A DNA stretch of 26,317 nt from Deltaproteobacteria bacterium UBA2957. GTDB lineage: Bacteria; Myxococcota_A; UBA796. This document shows, piece by piece, positions 1-7,901 of the stretch. A program made the position numbers and the translations under genes. The notes beneath the pieces are model-generated. The model ran no database searches, was not told the origin of the DNA, and worked only from the letters and a program-made list of their open reading frames with translations. The stretch spans positions 1 through 26,317 of the forward strand of contig DEBL01000371.1 of assembly GCA_002348535.1 (NCBI GenBank), written 5' to 3'. Each line of letters opens with the position of its first letter. Position 1 is the stretch's first letter.

Positions 1-1195
1 CATCCTCTGGGTTTTCGGCGCCCTCGATTGTGGTGTCTTCGGCCTCGCCCTCGGCGATGCCTTCGTCGACCGGCGGCGGTTCCTGTTCTGCAGGTACAGT
101 TGGTGGGGCCTCGACAGCCACCGCATCGGTTTGAGGCGCGGGTGGGAGGCTGGATTCGTCGCCTCCCGAGAGCACTACCGTCAGCCCCACTGCAGCCACC
201 AGAATGCCCACTCCACCCAACACCATGCCTTTTGGAATGGGCTGGCTTTGCGTGGTGCTGATGTCGCCCCACATGTCATCGTCGGCAAAGCCGATGTCGT
301 CATCCGCAGGAGCACCCACATCCGCATCATCAAACCCGGGCAAGCCCAAGGCGTCATCGAAACCGAGGTCGCTGGCGGCTGCCGATGTCTTGGGGATGGG
401 TTGCGTATCCTCCTCGTCAACAACGGTGGGCGAATCGAGTTGAGCGCCATCATCGACCGTTTCGGCACCAAAAGACTCATCCCCGAACCAAGAGTCATCG
501 AGAGCAGCAGCCGGTTCCGGAACCTCGAAGCCCGGGGGCGCATCGGTGGATTCTTTTGGCAGTTCAGCTTCTGGAACATCGACCGCGAGCGGCGATGGCG
601 GAACAGTAATGGCGGCGGGAGTCGGAAGATCGGATGGGTCTGCCGGCTCCTCGATAATCGTATCCTCAAGAACGGTTTCTTGATCGAGCAAACTCGGCGA
701 TGCAGCGCGCGGCGGCAGGGGTGGGCGCTCGGGGGGCTCTTCGATTACCGTCGCGGCTTGTTCAAAAAGCTCCTCAACCACAGTGGGCTGGTCTTGAAGC
801 GATGGAGATGCACCGGCCGAGGCCGCCGCGGGGGGCGGTACCACTGCAGGCGCTGTTGGAGGGGCTGCCGCGGGGGCCGGTTGGACTGAAGGGGCAGCTT
901 GAGGCGCTTCCGCAGCGGCCCGCTGAGGCGAATTGGGCTTCTTGGGCGAAGCAGCACCTGTACGGGGACCGGTCACATCAAGCATGTCGGAGACCGACGG
1001 TCGGCCGAACATCCCTCGCCTCTGTTTGCGTGGCTTAATTTCAGTGACGGCAGCCGCTAAGGGGATCCCCTTGGTCGGACTGGGCAAAGCAGTGGGGTCA
1101 TCCGCCGGCTGCATGGGCTGCAGCGGTGTTCCATCTTCGAAACAGAAGTCAACCTTGTCATCGAAGGTTGCTTCACACAGTGGGCATTGCTTCAT
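1..1195 (-). CDS. Zinc-ribbon, single-TM protein with acidic proline-rich linker (C-terminus cut by window edge)
   Basis: An uninterrupted frame runs from an ATG at 1195 to the window edge, giving about 398 codons with no stop. The start is supported by a GAGGA motif four bases upstream. The N-terminus carries CPLC (Cys4, Cys7) and a third Cys18 in a CFEDGTPL context, the typical short zinc-ribbon of many myxobacterial and related multidomain proteins. About 300 low-complexity residues follow, rich in Pro, Ala, Glu and Asp, with repeated D/E-rich patches. A hydrophobic segment (about residues 323-343, starting GMVLGGVGILV) looks like one transmembrane helix, followed by another acidic-proline stretch. 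The layout suggests a cytoplasmic zinc-ribbon and linker with an exported C-terminal part. The function is unknown. It lies 108 bases downstream of the acyl-CoA dehydrogenase on the same strand. Reading frame is near certain; role is not. Confidence 0.8.
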   Translation of the reverse strand, partial: MKQCPLCEATFDDKVDFCFEDGTPLQPMQPADDPTALPSPTKGIPLAAAVTEIKPRKQRRGMFGRPSVSDMLDVTGPRTGAASPKKPNSPQRAAAEAPQAAPSVQPAPAAAPPTAPAVVPPPAAASAGASPSLQDQPTVVEELFEQAATVIEEPPERPPLPPRAASPSLLDQETVLEDTIIEEPADPSDLPTPAAITVPPSPLAVDVPEAELPKESTDAPPGFEVPEPAAALDDSWFGDESFGAETVDDGAQLDSPTVVDEEDTQPIPKTSAAASDLGFDDALGLPGFDDADVGAPADDDIGFADDDMWGDISTTQSQPIPKGMVLGGVGILVAAVGLTVVLSGGDESSLPPAPQTDAVAVEAPPTVPAEQEPPPVDEGIAEGEAEDTTIEGAENPED

Positions 1196-1303
1196 CAGTC
1201 CTCGCGGCCTGCGCGGGTGGAGTCCGCGCCGTACGGATCGAGAGTATACCCAATCGAACTGAGTTGGCGGACCCGTGACCAAAAGACCCGATTTAGCGCC
1301 GGC

Positions 1304-2449
1304 TCATTCTCCGGAGTAAATCCCCTTAAGATGCCGAGAAATCACGACTCGCTGCACTTGGTTGGTACCCTCTACGATTTGCATCACCTTTGCATCCCGC
1401 ATGTACCGTTCGACCGGATATTCGCGCGTGTAGCCGTAGCCGCCGAGTACTTGAACCGCATCGGTCGCGACAAGAACGGATGCATCGGTGGCCACACACT
1501 TGGCCATTGCCGCGATGTGACTGTAGGGCTTCCCTGCATCGCGCAACGCCGCCGCCTTGCGCACCAACAGCCGACTCGACTCAATCTGACAGGCCATATC
1601 CGCGAGCATGAACCCGACCCCTTGGAAGTCAATGATGGCTTTGTTGAACTGTTTCCGTTGCGTCGCATACTCGGCTGCGGTGTCAAGCGCCGCTTGGGCG
1701 ATGCCAACCGAAATGGCCGCAATGGTAATTCGGCCAGAGTCCAGCGCGCTCATCGCCACTTTGAATCCGTCGCCCTCCGCACCGATCAGGTTCGATGCTG
1801 GGATGCGGACATTCTGCATCACGAGTTCGACAGTCGGAGACGAACGGAGTCCCATTTTCTCTTCTTTCTTACCGTACGTAAGGCCCGCCGCATCACCGGG
1901 CACCACAAAAGCACTCACACCGCGCGCTCCCGGGCCACCGGTCCGCGCCATAACGATGTAAACGTCGGCATATCCTCCGTGCGTAATCCAGAACTTCGTG
2001 CCATTGAGCACGTACTCATCCCCATCGAGTTCGGCGGTCGCCTGCAGACTGGCCGCATCCGAACCGGAGTCGGGTTCCGACAGCGCAAAGGCACCGATCG
2101 TCTCCCCCATGGCCAACTGTGGCAGGTATCGGTCAATCTGTTCTTGCGAACCCATGGTGGCCAAAATGACCTGCGGGAGACCGGTTACGGCCACGCCCAC
2201 GGCATAGCTCGCACTCACTTTTGCGATCTCCTCCAAGATAATGGCGTATTCGGTGTATCCAAGACCCAACCCACCGTGCTCCTCTGCGGACTGGACACCA
2301 CACAACCCCGCTTCGCCCAAGGCGTGAAGATACTCGGGGCGGAACACTTCGTTTTCGTCATCTTCCTTGAGGGTTTCACCCAAAATAGCGGTCGCGGCCT
2401 CGGCGGCGGCCTCCTTCAAAGCAACTTGGTCTTCAGTCAGTTCAAACAT
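1304..2449 (-). CDS. Acyl-CoA dehydrogenase (FAD-dependent)
   Basis: The 381-residue product has the normal length of a soluble short/medium-chain-type acyl-CoA dehydrogenase, which introduces the alpha-beta double bond into acyl-CoA and passes electrons to ETF. Visible motifs are the AFALSEPDSGSDA signature (about 120-132), FWITHGG (153-159), QVLGGYGYTREYP (333-345) and a C-terminal VEGTNQVQR in which Glu360 matches the catalytic base of the MCAD class. The frame also has a GTG at 2458, but it lies inside the AAGAGG ribosome-binding site. The ATG at 2449 is eight bases downstream of that site and is the better start. The gene follows the radical-SAM gene by 101 bases and may share its transcript. 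Substrate chain length or branching cannot be read from the sequence; butyryl-, branched- or glutaryl-type substrates are possible. Confidence 0.95.
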   Translation of the reverse strand: MFELTEDQVALKEAAAEAATAILGETLKEDDENEVFRPEYLHALGEAGLCGVQSAEEHGGLGLGYTEYAIILEEIAKVSASYAVGVAVTGLPQVILATMGSQEQIDRYLPQLAMGETIGAFALSEPDSGSDAASLQATAELDGDEYVLNGTKFWITHGGYADVYIVMARTGGPGARGVSAFVVPGDAAGLTYGKKEEKMGLRSSPTVELVMQNVRIPASNLIGAEGDGFKVAMSALDSGRITIAAISVGIAQAALDTAAEYATQRKQFNKAIIDFQGVGFMLADMACQIESSRLLVRKAAALRDAGKPYSHIAAMAKCVATDASVLVATDAVQVLGGYGYTREYPVERYMRDAKVMQIVEGTNQVQRVVISRHLKGIYSGE

Positions 2450-2477
2450 CGCATGCACCTCTTGGAAGGTCGGCTAA

Positions 2478-2530
2478 CCGTCTTGAGTGGGGTTCGGCAC
2501 ACGCATTTCAGCAGGCAGCCGAGAAGACGG
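2478..2530 (-). other. Nested inverted repeat in the leader of the acyl-CoA dehydrogenase gene
   Basis: The gap between the radical-SAM stop and the dehydrogenase start contains two nested complementary arms. CCGTCTT (2478-2484) pairs perfectly with AAGACGG (2524-2530), and inside it TCGGC (2494-2498) pairs with GCCGA (2518-2522). In RNA of the minus strand this would be an imperfect stem ending about 28 bases before the dehydrogenase start codon. It could be a processing or attenuating structure, or chance. No T-tract follows, so it is not a clear terminator. Confidence 0.3.
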
Positions 2531-2550
2531 GGCTTTCTGACCCGCTGCAA

Positions 2551-5256
2551 TCAACCTACTAACGGGCTTCCCTCTGTGCTTTGACCAGCGGATTCTGTCG
2601 CAGTCTGCGCTTTTAACGCCTCGACGACCTGCTCACCTTTGCCTTTGGCCATGGGTCCGAGCTCGAGTTCATCGACAAACCGGGTGTTGACACGCACAAC
2701 GACGGCTTCCGAGAAATCGGCAGCCATGGCCTCGAGAACTTCTCGAATCTTGGCGCCTCGGCCGTCCACCGTCTCGAGGGTGACGCGAATCAGAGTCTGT
2801 TTGTCGCCGACCCCTTCGAGTTCCACCGATGTGATGTTTGGTCGAATGTTGATGACCCGCATCGAGGGGCCACGCCGTCTCTTTTTCTTTTTATTGCGGC
2901 GCTCCACATCAATTCGGTCACGGACCATCAAACCGGCAACGACTGGCTCCCATTCATCAGGCTCCCCGTCAACGATGACCACATAATCCATCCCCGCGAC
3001 GGAACTCATCAGGGACGGAGCCTTCAGCGGTACCTCGGCGACACCAAACACCCGAAAGCCCGTGGGCACCTTTTCTGCGAGGTTCGCGAGCAACGCATCC
3101 GGATCCACACGCTCGTTGAGCGTGATGTCCATGTACTCACCGAGCGAAGCCTCTGCTACGGGCCGAGCCGATGAGAAGGCAACCTTCGGATGCGGATGAA
3201 AGCCTTGGCTGTACACCAGCGGGACCTTTGCTCGACGGAGAGTCCGGAGCCAAGCATTCATGCTCTCAAGGTGGCTTAAGTACCGGGCACCCCCCACCGT
3301 TCCGACTCGAAAGATGAGGCGCTGCACAGCGGGTGCCTCGGGAGGTCGAATGGGCGGCAATCCGGGCCGCGGCGGCTTGAGACCCATCTCGGCTGGCGCA
3401 GGAGGGCGAATCCAATCTTTCTCGGCACGACGACCCTTCCGACTCTTCCGCAACATCGACGCACACAACTGGCGTTCCCGATCGATCAGGCCGCAATGAT
3501 GACAGCGCAAATGCCGACAGTCTTCCGCGTGCTTCAGTTCGACGGCGCGCTGCCAATCTTCTTGAAACCACTTCTTGGGAATCATGATGTCGATGTGGTC
3601 CCAAGGCAGTCGCTCGTCGATGCCACGCTCTCGCAAGGCATCATCAACGTCAAACCCGGTCTCCTCGATCGCCTGCAACCAGAGGTCCATTCGCCGGTGC
3701 TCATCCCATGCGTCAAAGCGGCAGCCGAGTTGGTAGGCCCGCTCAAGCACGTCAGCCGTCCTCCGGTCCGTGCGCGATACGAGTCCCTCAAGCCATGTTT
3801 CTGCCGGATCGTGGCGCCCAAACTTGACACCGTTTTTTTGCCGGAACCGGTCGAGGAGGATGCCTTGGCGCCGACTCGTTTCGTCGAGGCCCAACTGCTG
3901 AGACCACTGGAAGGGTGTAAAGGGTTTGGGCACAAATGTGGATACGCCGGTGTTCACCTTGGCCTTTGGGTTCCATTGACGGCCCACATCGAGCGTGCGC
4001 AGCGTAAGGTCGGCTATGGCCTCGATGTCATCATCGCGTTCGGTCGGCAACCCAATCATGAAGTACAACTTCACATGGTCCCAGCCCAGCTTGAACGCGC
4101 TGCTGCTCATGTTCAGCAGGTCTTCGTCCGGAATCCATTTGTTGATCACCGCGCGAAGTCGGGGGCTCGCAGCTTCGGGTGCGAACGTCAGTCCAGTTCG
4201 ACGGATGCCCGCCACCATGTCAGCCAGCTCAACAGAGAACGAGTCGAGTCGCAGCGACGGCAACGACACACCAACCCGCTCCGGCGCGGCACGCCGCACA
4301 ACGCTGTCCACCATCTGGCGCACATTGCTGTAATCACAAGTCGACAATGACACCAAGGAGACCTCTTCGTAACCCGTGGTCTCCAGCGTTCGGTCCATCA
4401 AATCGTTGATGTTTTCAATGGAGCGCTCCCGAACCGGTCGAGTGGTCATACCGGCCTGACAAAAGCGACACCCTTGCGTACACCCGCGCAATACCTCGAG
4501 GGAGATGCGGTCGTGCACCTGTTGCGTGAACGGTACAATGTAATCGACGGGGAACGTGGCGCCGTTCAGGTCACGCGCGATGCGTTTCCGAATTTTGGGA
4601 CCATCGACCGGCGGTAAAACTCGGCCGTCATCCATGATCTCCATCGCGTATCGTGCTGGCACATACACGCCTTCAACACCAGCCAGTGCATCAAGGCGGT
4701 CGTCTCGACCCGCGACGAGGTCGAAGACGCGAGCGATCTCTGTCACCACATCTTCGCCGTCTCCGATGACGAAAAAGTCAATAAAAGGCGCAAGCGGTTC
4801 CGGGTTGAAGACCGCCGGCCCTCCCGCGAAGGTGAGCGGATCGTTCTCTCGCCGATCAGCGGTTCGAAGCGGCATCCCGATGAGGTCGATCATGTTGAGA
4901 ATATTTGTGTAGGTCAACTCCGACTGGAGCGTAAACCCAATGCCGTCGAACTGGTCCAGCGAATCCTTGCTCTCGAGTCCAAACAGGGGGAGACCTCGCT
5001 CACGCAGCAGTGCTTCCATGTCCACGCCGGGCGCATAGACACGTTCAGCGGAAATGCCCTCCATTTGGTTCAAAATGGTGTAGAGGATGTGGATCCCGAG
5101 ATTGCCAAGGCCAAGGTCATACAGGTCAGGAAACGCAAGCGCGAGTCGCACTCGTGCATTCGGCTTGTGGACCGCATTAATCTCGGTCCCCAGATACCGG
5201 CTTGGCTTCTGCACTAATGGGAGTATTTCGGTCTCGAGAATGGTGGACAGGTTCAT
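2551..5256 (-). CDS. TIGR03960-type radical SAM protein fused to TIGR03936 / DUF2344 domain
   Basis: About 901 residues. The N-terminal part (PLVQKPSRYLGTEIN, about 13-27, then an ALAFPDLYDLG region) matches the family of radical-SAM proteins with a B12-binding-like front domain. The cluster motif CTQGCRFC gives Cys259, Cys263 and Cys266 for the 4Fe-4S/SAM centre. A second cysteine group (580, 585, 588, 598) follows the radical-SAM core. From about residue 645 to the end is the radical-SAM-linked DUF2344 domain, with SQGFHPHPKVAFSSARPV (about 683-700). In many bacteria the two parts are separate adjacent genes; here they form one chain. The function is not established, though related pairs often sit near RNase G/E or ribosomal genes. 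The frame extends to 5340, but the added residues are not family-like, and the ATG at 5256 begins the conserved N-terminus. No strong ribosome-binding site is seen, and GTG 5274 is an alternative. Confidence 0.9.
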   Translation of the reverse strand: MNLSTILETEILPLVQKPSRYLGTEINAVHKPNARVRLALAFPDLYDLGLGNLGIHILYTILNQMEGISAERVYAPGVDMEALLRERGLPLFGLESKDSLDQFDGIGFTLQSELTYTNILNMIDLIGMPLRTADRRENDPLTFAGGPAVFNPEPLAPFIDFFVIGDGEDVVTEIARVFDLVAGRDDRLDALAGVEGVYVPARYAMEIMDDGRVLPPVDGPKIRKRIARDLNGATFPVDYIVPFTQQVHDRISLEVLRGCTQGCRFCQAGMTTRPVRERSIENINDLMDRTLETTGYEEVSLVSLSTCDYSNVRQMVDSVVRRAAPERVGVSLPSLRLDSFSVELADMVAGIRRTGLTFAPEAASPRLRAVINKWIPDEDLLNMSSSAFKLGWDHVKLYFMIGLPTERDDDIEAIADLTLRTLDVGRQWNPKAKVNTGVSTFVPKPFTPFQWSQQLGLDETSRRQGILLDRFRQKNGVKFGRHDPAETWLEGLVSRTDRRTADVLERAYQLGCRFDAWDEHRRMDLWLQAIEETGFDVDDALRERGIDERLPWDHIDIMIPKKWFQEDWQRAVELKHAEDCRHLRCHHCGLIDRERQLCASMLRKSRKGRRAEKDWIRPPAPAEMGLKPPRPGLPPIRPPEAPAVQRLIFRVGTVGGARYLSHLESMNAWLRTLRRAKVPLVYSQGFHPHPKVAFSSARPVAEASLGEYMDITLNERVDPDALLANLAEKVPTGFRVFGVAEVPLKAPSLMSSVAGMDYVVIVDGEPDEWEPVVAGLMVRDRIDVERRNKKKKRRRGPSMRVINIRPNITSVELEGVGDKQTLIRVTLETVDGRGAKIREVLEAMAADFSEAVVVRVNTRFVDELELGPMAKGKGEQVVEALKAQTATESAGQSTEGSPLVG

Positions 5257-5340
5257 GGGGCGACGGTAGCTCACCCTGAACCCAATTCCAAGGCCATGGG
5301 CATGCATTGTCACGGCGGCGTTGCAAAAACGGAGGGCCAA

Positions 5341-6372
5341 ATGAAGAGTTGGAAGGGAGTCATCGTCTTGGGCACACTGGCAGGAATCGCGGGAACCTTG
5401 GTTCGATTCGCACTGGGAAGCATTCCTGAGGGTGGCGAAATCACCGCGTTAAACGATGACCATGAGCCGAAATTGGTTCCTGTTGGTGAGGAACTCACTG
5501 TACTGAGTTGGAACATTCACTACGGAGGCGGCTCCACCCTCGAAGTCGGCCGCGGACAAACGCGCAGCGAAGTCGTTGGACATCTCGACGCGATCGCCGC
5601 ATTCATTCGTTCCACCAACCCCGACATTGTCGCGCTCCAAGAAGTTGATCGAGGTGCGCTCCGGTCTCACGATATTGACCAAGTGGAGTGGCTGCAGAAC
5701 GCCACAGATCTCAACTACGCCGCATGGACGCCCACTTGGGATGCCGGCTGGGTCCCGCATCCCGGCCTAAACCCAACCAAACACATTGGACGCGTGCGTT
5801 CAGGGCAGGTCATTCTGTCCCGCTTTCCGCTGAGTCGGGACCGCCATATTCGGCTGCCGCAACCCCCGCAGACCATGCCACTTTACAACCGATTTTACCT
5901 TCACCGTCACCTCACCGACGTGCAGGCACAGGTCAATGAAACGACATCGATCCGGATCGTGAATGCACACCTTGAGGCTTTTCATGCTGAAAATCGCCAA
6001 CGCCATGCAGCCACGGCTGTCGACACCATCGGAGGAGAGACTGCGCACACCATTCTTCTGGGCGATATGAACTGTGTACCTCCAGAGGCGCGCCTCCGGT
6101 CTGCATTCCCCGACGAACCGGACACCGACATGTCGACGGACCCTACGGTCGAAATGCTGCGAGACATCGACGGCATGCAGGAGGTAGTTCCAACTTCCGT
6201 GTATGCAGCGGCCGAATCCGACTGGTTTACGTTTCCGGCTTCCGCTCCGAATCGGAGACTTGACTACATTTTTCACGGTGACCGGCTTCTGCTGCTCAGT
6301 GCAGAGGTACCCGCTCTGCCCAACCCGCCCTCGGACCATCTTCCGGTTGTGGCCCGATTCAGTGTTCGCTGA
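5341..6372 (+). CDS. Membrane-anchored or secreted endonuclease/exonuclease/phosphatase family protein
   Basis: The 343-residue protein has the Mg-dependent EEP (DNase I-like/sphingomyelinase-like) fold signature. Motifs in order are LSWNIHYGG (about 55-63), VALQEVDRG (97-105, Glu101 as metal ligand), NAHLEA (208-213), LLGDMN (239-244), RRLDYIF (305-311) and SDHLPVVARF (331-340). It therefore probably hydrolyses a phosphodiester. Nucleic acid, phospholipid and inositol phosphate are all substrates in this superfamily, and the sequence does not separate them. The N-terminus (MKSWKGVIVLGTLAGIAG) is a signal or anchor segment, so the enzyme likely acts in the cell envelope. The ATG at 5341 was chosen over an in-frame ATG at 5296 because CGGAGG stands six bases before it and the signal segment begins there. 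It is divergent from the radical-SAM gene across 84 bases. Confidence 0.92.
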   Translation: MKSWKGVIVLGTLAGIAGTLVRFALGSIPEGGEITALNDDHEPKLVPVGEELTVLSWNIHYGGGSTLEVGRGQTRSEVVGHLDAIAAFIRSTNPDIVALQEVDRGALRSHDIDQVEWLQNATDLNYAAWTPTWDAGWVPHPGLNPTKHIGRVRSGQVILSRFPLSRDRHIRLPQPPQTMPLYNRFYLHRHLTDVQAQVNETTSIRIVNAHLEAFHAENRQRHAATAVDTIGGETAHTILLGDMNCVPPEARLRSAFPDEPDTDMSTDPTVEMLRDIDGMQEVVPTSVYAAAESDWFTFPASAPNRRLDYIFHGDRLLLLSAEVPALPNPPSDHLPVVARFSVR

Positions 6373-6431
6373 GCGGTAGATCGCCCGGACTGCGATGGTG
6401 AGGCCAAGGCCGTCCCACCCCACCCGATCAG

Positions 6432-6440
6432 TGGTATGAT
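6432..6440 (+). promoter_or_regulatory. Extended -10-like element upstream of the MXAN_5187-like gene
   Basis: TGGTATGAT resembles an extended sigma-70 -10 box (TGnTATAAT). It lies 10 bases before the AAGGAG ribosome-binding site of the gene at 6462. No convincing -35 hexamer is seen 17 bases upstream, which fits the extended -10 class. It could drive the 6462-9870 gene group. Prediction only. Confidence 0.35.
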
Positions 6441-6461
6441 GGGAACTCTCAAGGAGTTGGT

Positions 6462-7070
6462 GTGGCCCGCAGGGAAAAAGTCGACCGCGTCTTGTTGACC
6501 AAAATGGCAAACATTGAGCAGAGAATGAACATGCTCAAACTTGCATACGAAAAGTACTTTGCCGGTACCGACCCGATTGAGCCCATCAAAGATCGGGAAA
6601 CTCTGAAGCGGGACATGCGCGACATCGACCGCACCCCGATGAACGCGACCCGCGAGAAATATCGATGGCGTTCGGTCAAAGCACGAATGTCTTCGCTCGA
6701 AAACTATTGGCAACGCAATCTTGTAATGATTGAGCGTGGGACTCACCCAAAGATGAGGTTTCGGGCCGATGCAAAGCAACGCGCAGCCGGTATGAACCCT
6801 GAAAACAGCGCTGCGGCCAGACTCGAGGCGCAACGCCAAGCGCGCGCCCGAGAAGAGGCCAAGGAAACCCAGATGCGATCGTTGTTCAACGAGTACATGA
6901 AGGCGCGTAAGCAGTGCGGACAAGATTCCAACATGAACTATCGCCAAGTGCGCGCCGCCCTAAACAACCAAGCAAAGAGCATTCAACACAAGGAATCATG
7001 CAAGGAAGTAAAGTTCAAGGTAAAGGTCAAGGGCGGCAAGGCCAGCATTACGGCCATCCCCGTCCGTTGA
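6462..7070 (+). CDS. MXAN_5187 C-terminal-domain-like protein
   Basis: The 202-residue, strongly basic, helical protein starts at GTG 6462, five bases after an AAGGAG ribosome-binding site. The N-terminal half (KVDRVLLTKMANIEQ, then LKLAYEKYFAGTDPIEP at about 25-41, and YWQRNLVMIERGTHP at about 82-96) and the C-terminal block (LFNEYMKARKQCGQ, then NYRQVRAALNNQ, ending VKFKVKVKGGKASITA) resemble my recollection of the myxobacterial MXAN_5187 C-terminal family. The middle (about 115-138) is Ala/Arg/Glu-rich and may be a coiled coil. The family's molecular function is unknown to me. It has no signal peptide or membrane segment, so it is probably cytoplasmic. It precedes the ferritin-like gene by 46 bases on the same strand. 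Confidence 0.85.
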   Translation: MARREKVDRVLLTKMANIEQRMNMLKLAYEKYFAGTDPIEPIKDRETLKRDMRDIDRTPMNATREKYRWRSVKARMSSLENYWQRNLVMIERGTHPKMRFRADAKQRAAGMNPENSAAARLEAQRQARAREEAKETQMRSLFNEYMKARKQCGQDSNMNYRQVRAALNNQAKSIQHKESCKEVKFKVKVKGGKASITAIPVR

Positions 7071-7116
7071 CGCCCCCCTTCCATCGGTCTACCTTAGTAG
7101 TCACGGAGCGAAAGCT

Positions 7117-7884
7117 ATGATTCTCGAACGCAGAGACTGGGTGTTGTGGGCGATTAGCAGCGTCATTTGGCGCCTGCCCGGGAAAGTACCATCAAAGCTC
7201 GCAGGCTTTTCTCACACCGAGTTTGGTTCGGCGCTCGACATGCTTGCGGCCGTTCTTGAAACTCCCCGACGTGAGATGCGGGCGCGGTACTTCCGCCACG
7301 CGCTCGACGAACTCAAGCATGCCGCAATGTTTCGCCGGCGGTCACTTGCGTACGCAGGAGAACGCGTCAAGCGAACCCAAGCCATGTTGGACGACTCTAA
7401 CTTCATCCGCGAACACGGCATCAATGATGCTGATTCGCTCTTCTCGAAGTCGGAGGAGGTCGAGTTTTTGGCCTTTGTGTGGATTGCTGAGCGGCGGGCT
7501 GCTCAGCAGTTCGATGTGTATGCCGACCTGCTGAAGAACGATGAAGACACGCAAGACATGTTTGCGGAAATCGCAAAGGACGAGCGGTTTCACATCTCAT
7601 ACAGCCGATACGAGCTGGACCGGTACGAGGCCAAGGGGAAGGCTGAGGAGGTAAAGGACGCCGTCGACCGCATTCGCCGACGCCGGTTCCTTGAGGCGTG
7701 GCTGAGATTCTCTGTCGTGCTTGGCGACTTTATGTCGAATCTCTGGCTTGGAATATTGTACGTGCTTGTCATCGCGCCATCTTCGGTCCTCGCGAAACTG
7801 ACCGAAAAACGAAGTCGAGGATTTGTGCGTCCCGACGACGAGTGGGACGAGCCTTTATTCGAACGGGCACAGATGCAAGCTTAA
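7117..7884 (+). CDS. Ferritin-like di-iron protein with C-terminal hydrophobic segment
   Basis: The 255-residue protein shows the two-fold di-iron pattern of the ferritin/rubrerythrin superfamily. Glu35 is followed 30 residues later by Glu65-x-x-His68 (DELKHAAMF), and Glu125 (AERRAAQ) by Glu156-x-x-His159 (KDERFHISYS). These six residues have the spacing expected for a four-helix di-iron site. After the bundle, about residues 195-229 are hydrophobic (FSVVLGDFMSNLWLGILYVLVIAPSSVLA), suggesting membrane association. The front end (WVLWAISSVIW, 8-18) is also hydrophobic. Iron oxidation, peroxide handling or a substrate hydroxylase/desaturase role are all possible. The next gene, a carbamoyltransferase, starts 17 bases downstream, so the two are probably co-expressed. 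An imperfect CGGAG element precedes the ATG. The superfamily call is firm; the reaction is open. Confidence 0.8.
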   Translation: MILERRDWVLWAISSVIWRLPGKVPSKLAGFSHTEFGSALDMLAAVLETPRREMRARYFRHALDELKHAAMFRRRSLAYAGERVKRTQAMLDDSNFIREHGINDADSLFSKSEEVEFLAFVWIAERRAAQQFDVYADLLKNDEDTQDMFAEIAKDERFHISYSRYELDRYEAKGKAEEVKDAVDRIRRRRFLEAWLRFSVVLGDFMSNLWLGILYVLVIAPSSVLAKLTEKRSRGFVRPDDEWDEPLFERAQMQA

Positions 7885-7901
7885 GTTAAAGCTCAGAAGA
7901 C

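Noticed and set aside
131..889. Plus-strand 252-codon frame at the left end
   Set aside because: It lies opposite the zinc-ribbon frame and is a low-complexity Arg/Gly-rich translation without a ribosome-binding site or a recognisable domain.
1187..2584. Plus-strand 465-codon frame opposite the acyl-CoA dehydrogenase
   Set aside because: The minus strand encodes a complete dehydrogenase with catalytic residues. The plus-strand product is Arg/His-rich without family motifs, a shadow of GC-skewed codons.
3496..4350. Plus-strand 284-codon frame within the radical-SAM gene
   Set aside because: The opposite strand carries the conserved radical-SAM core there; the plus-strand product has no motif.
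5800..6510. Minus-strand 236-codon frame opposite the phosphatase-family gene
   Set aside because: It opposes a complete EEP protein with all catalytic motifs, and its own translation is without recognisable features.
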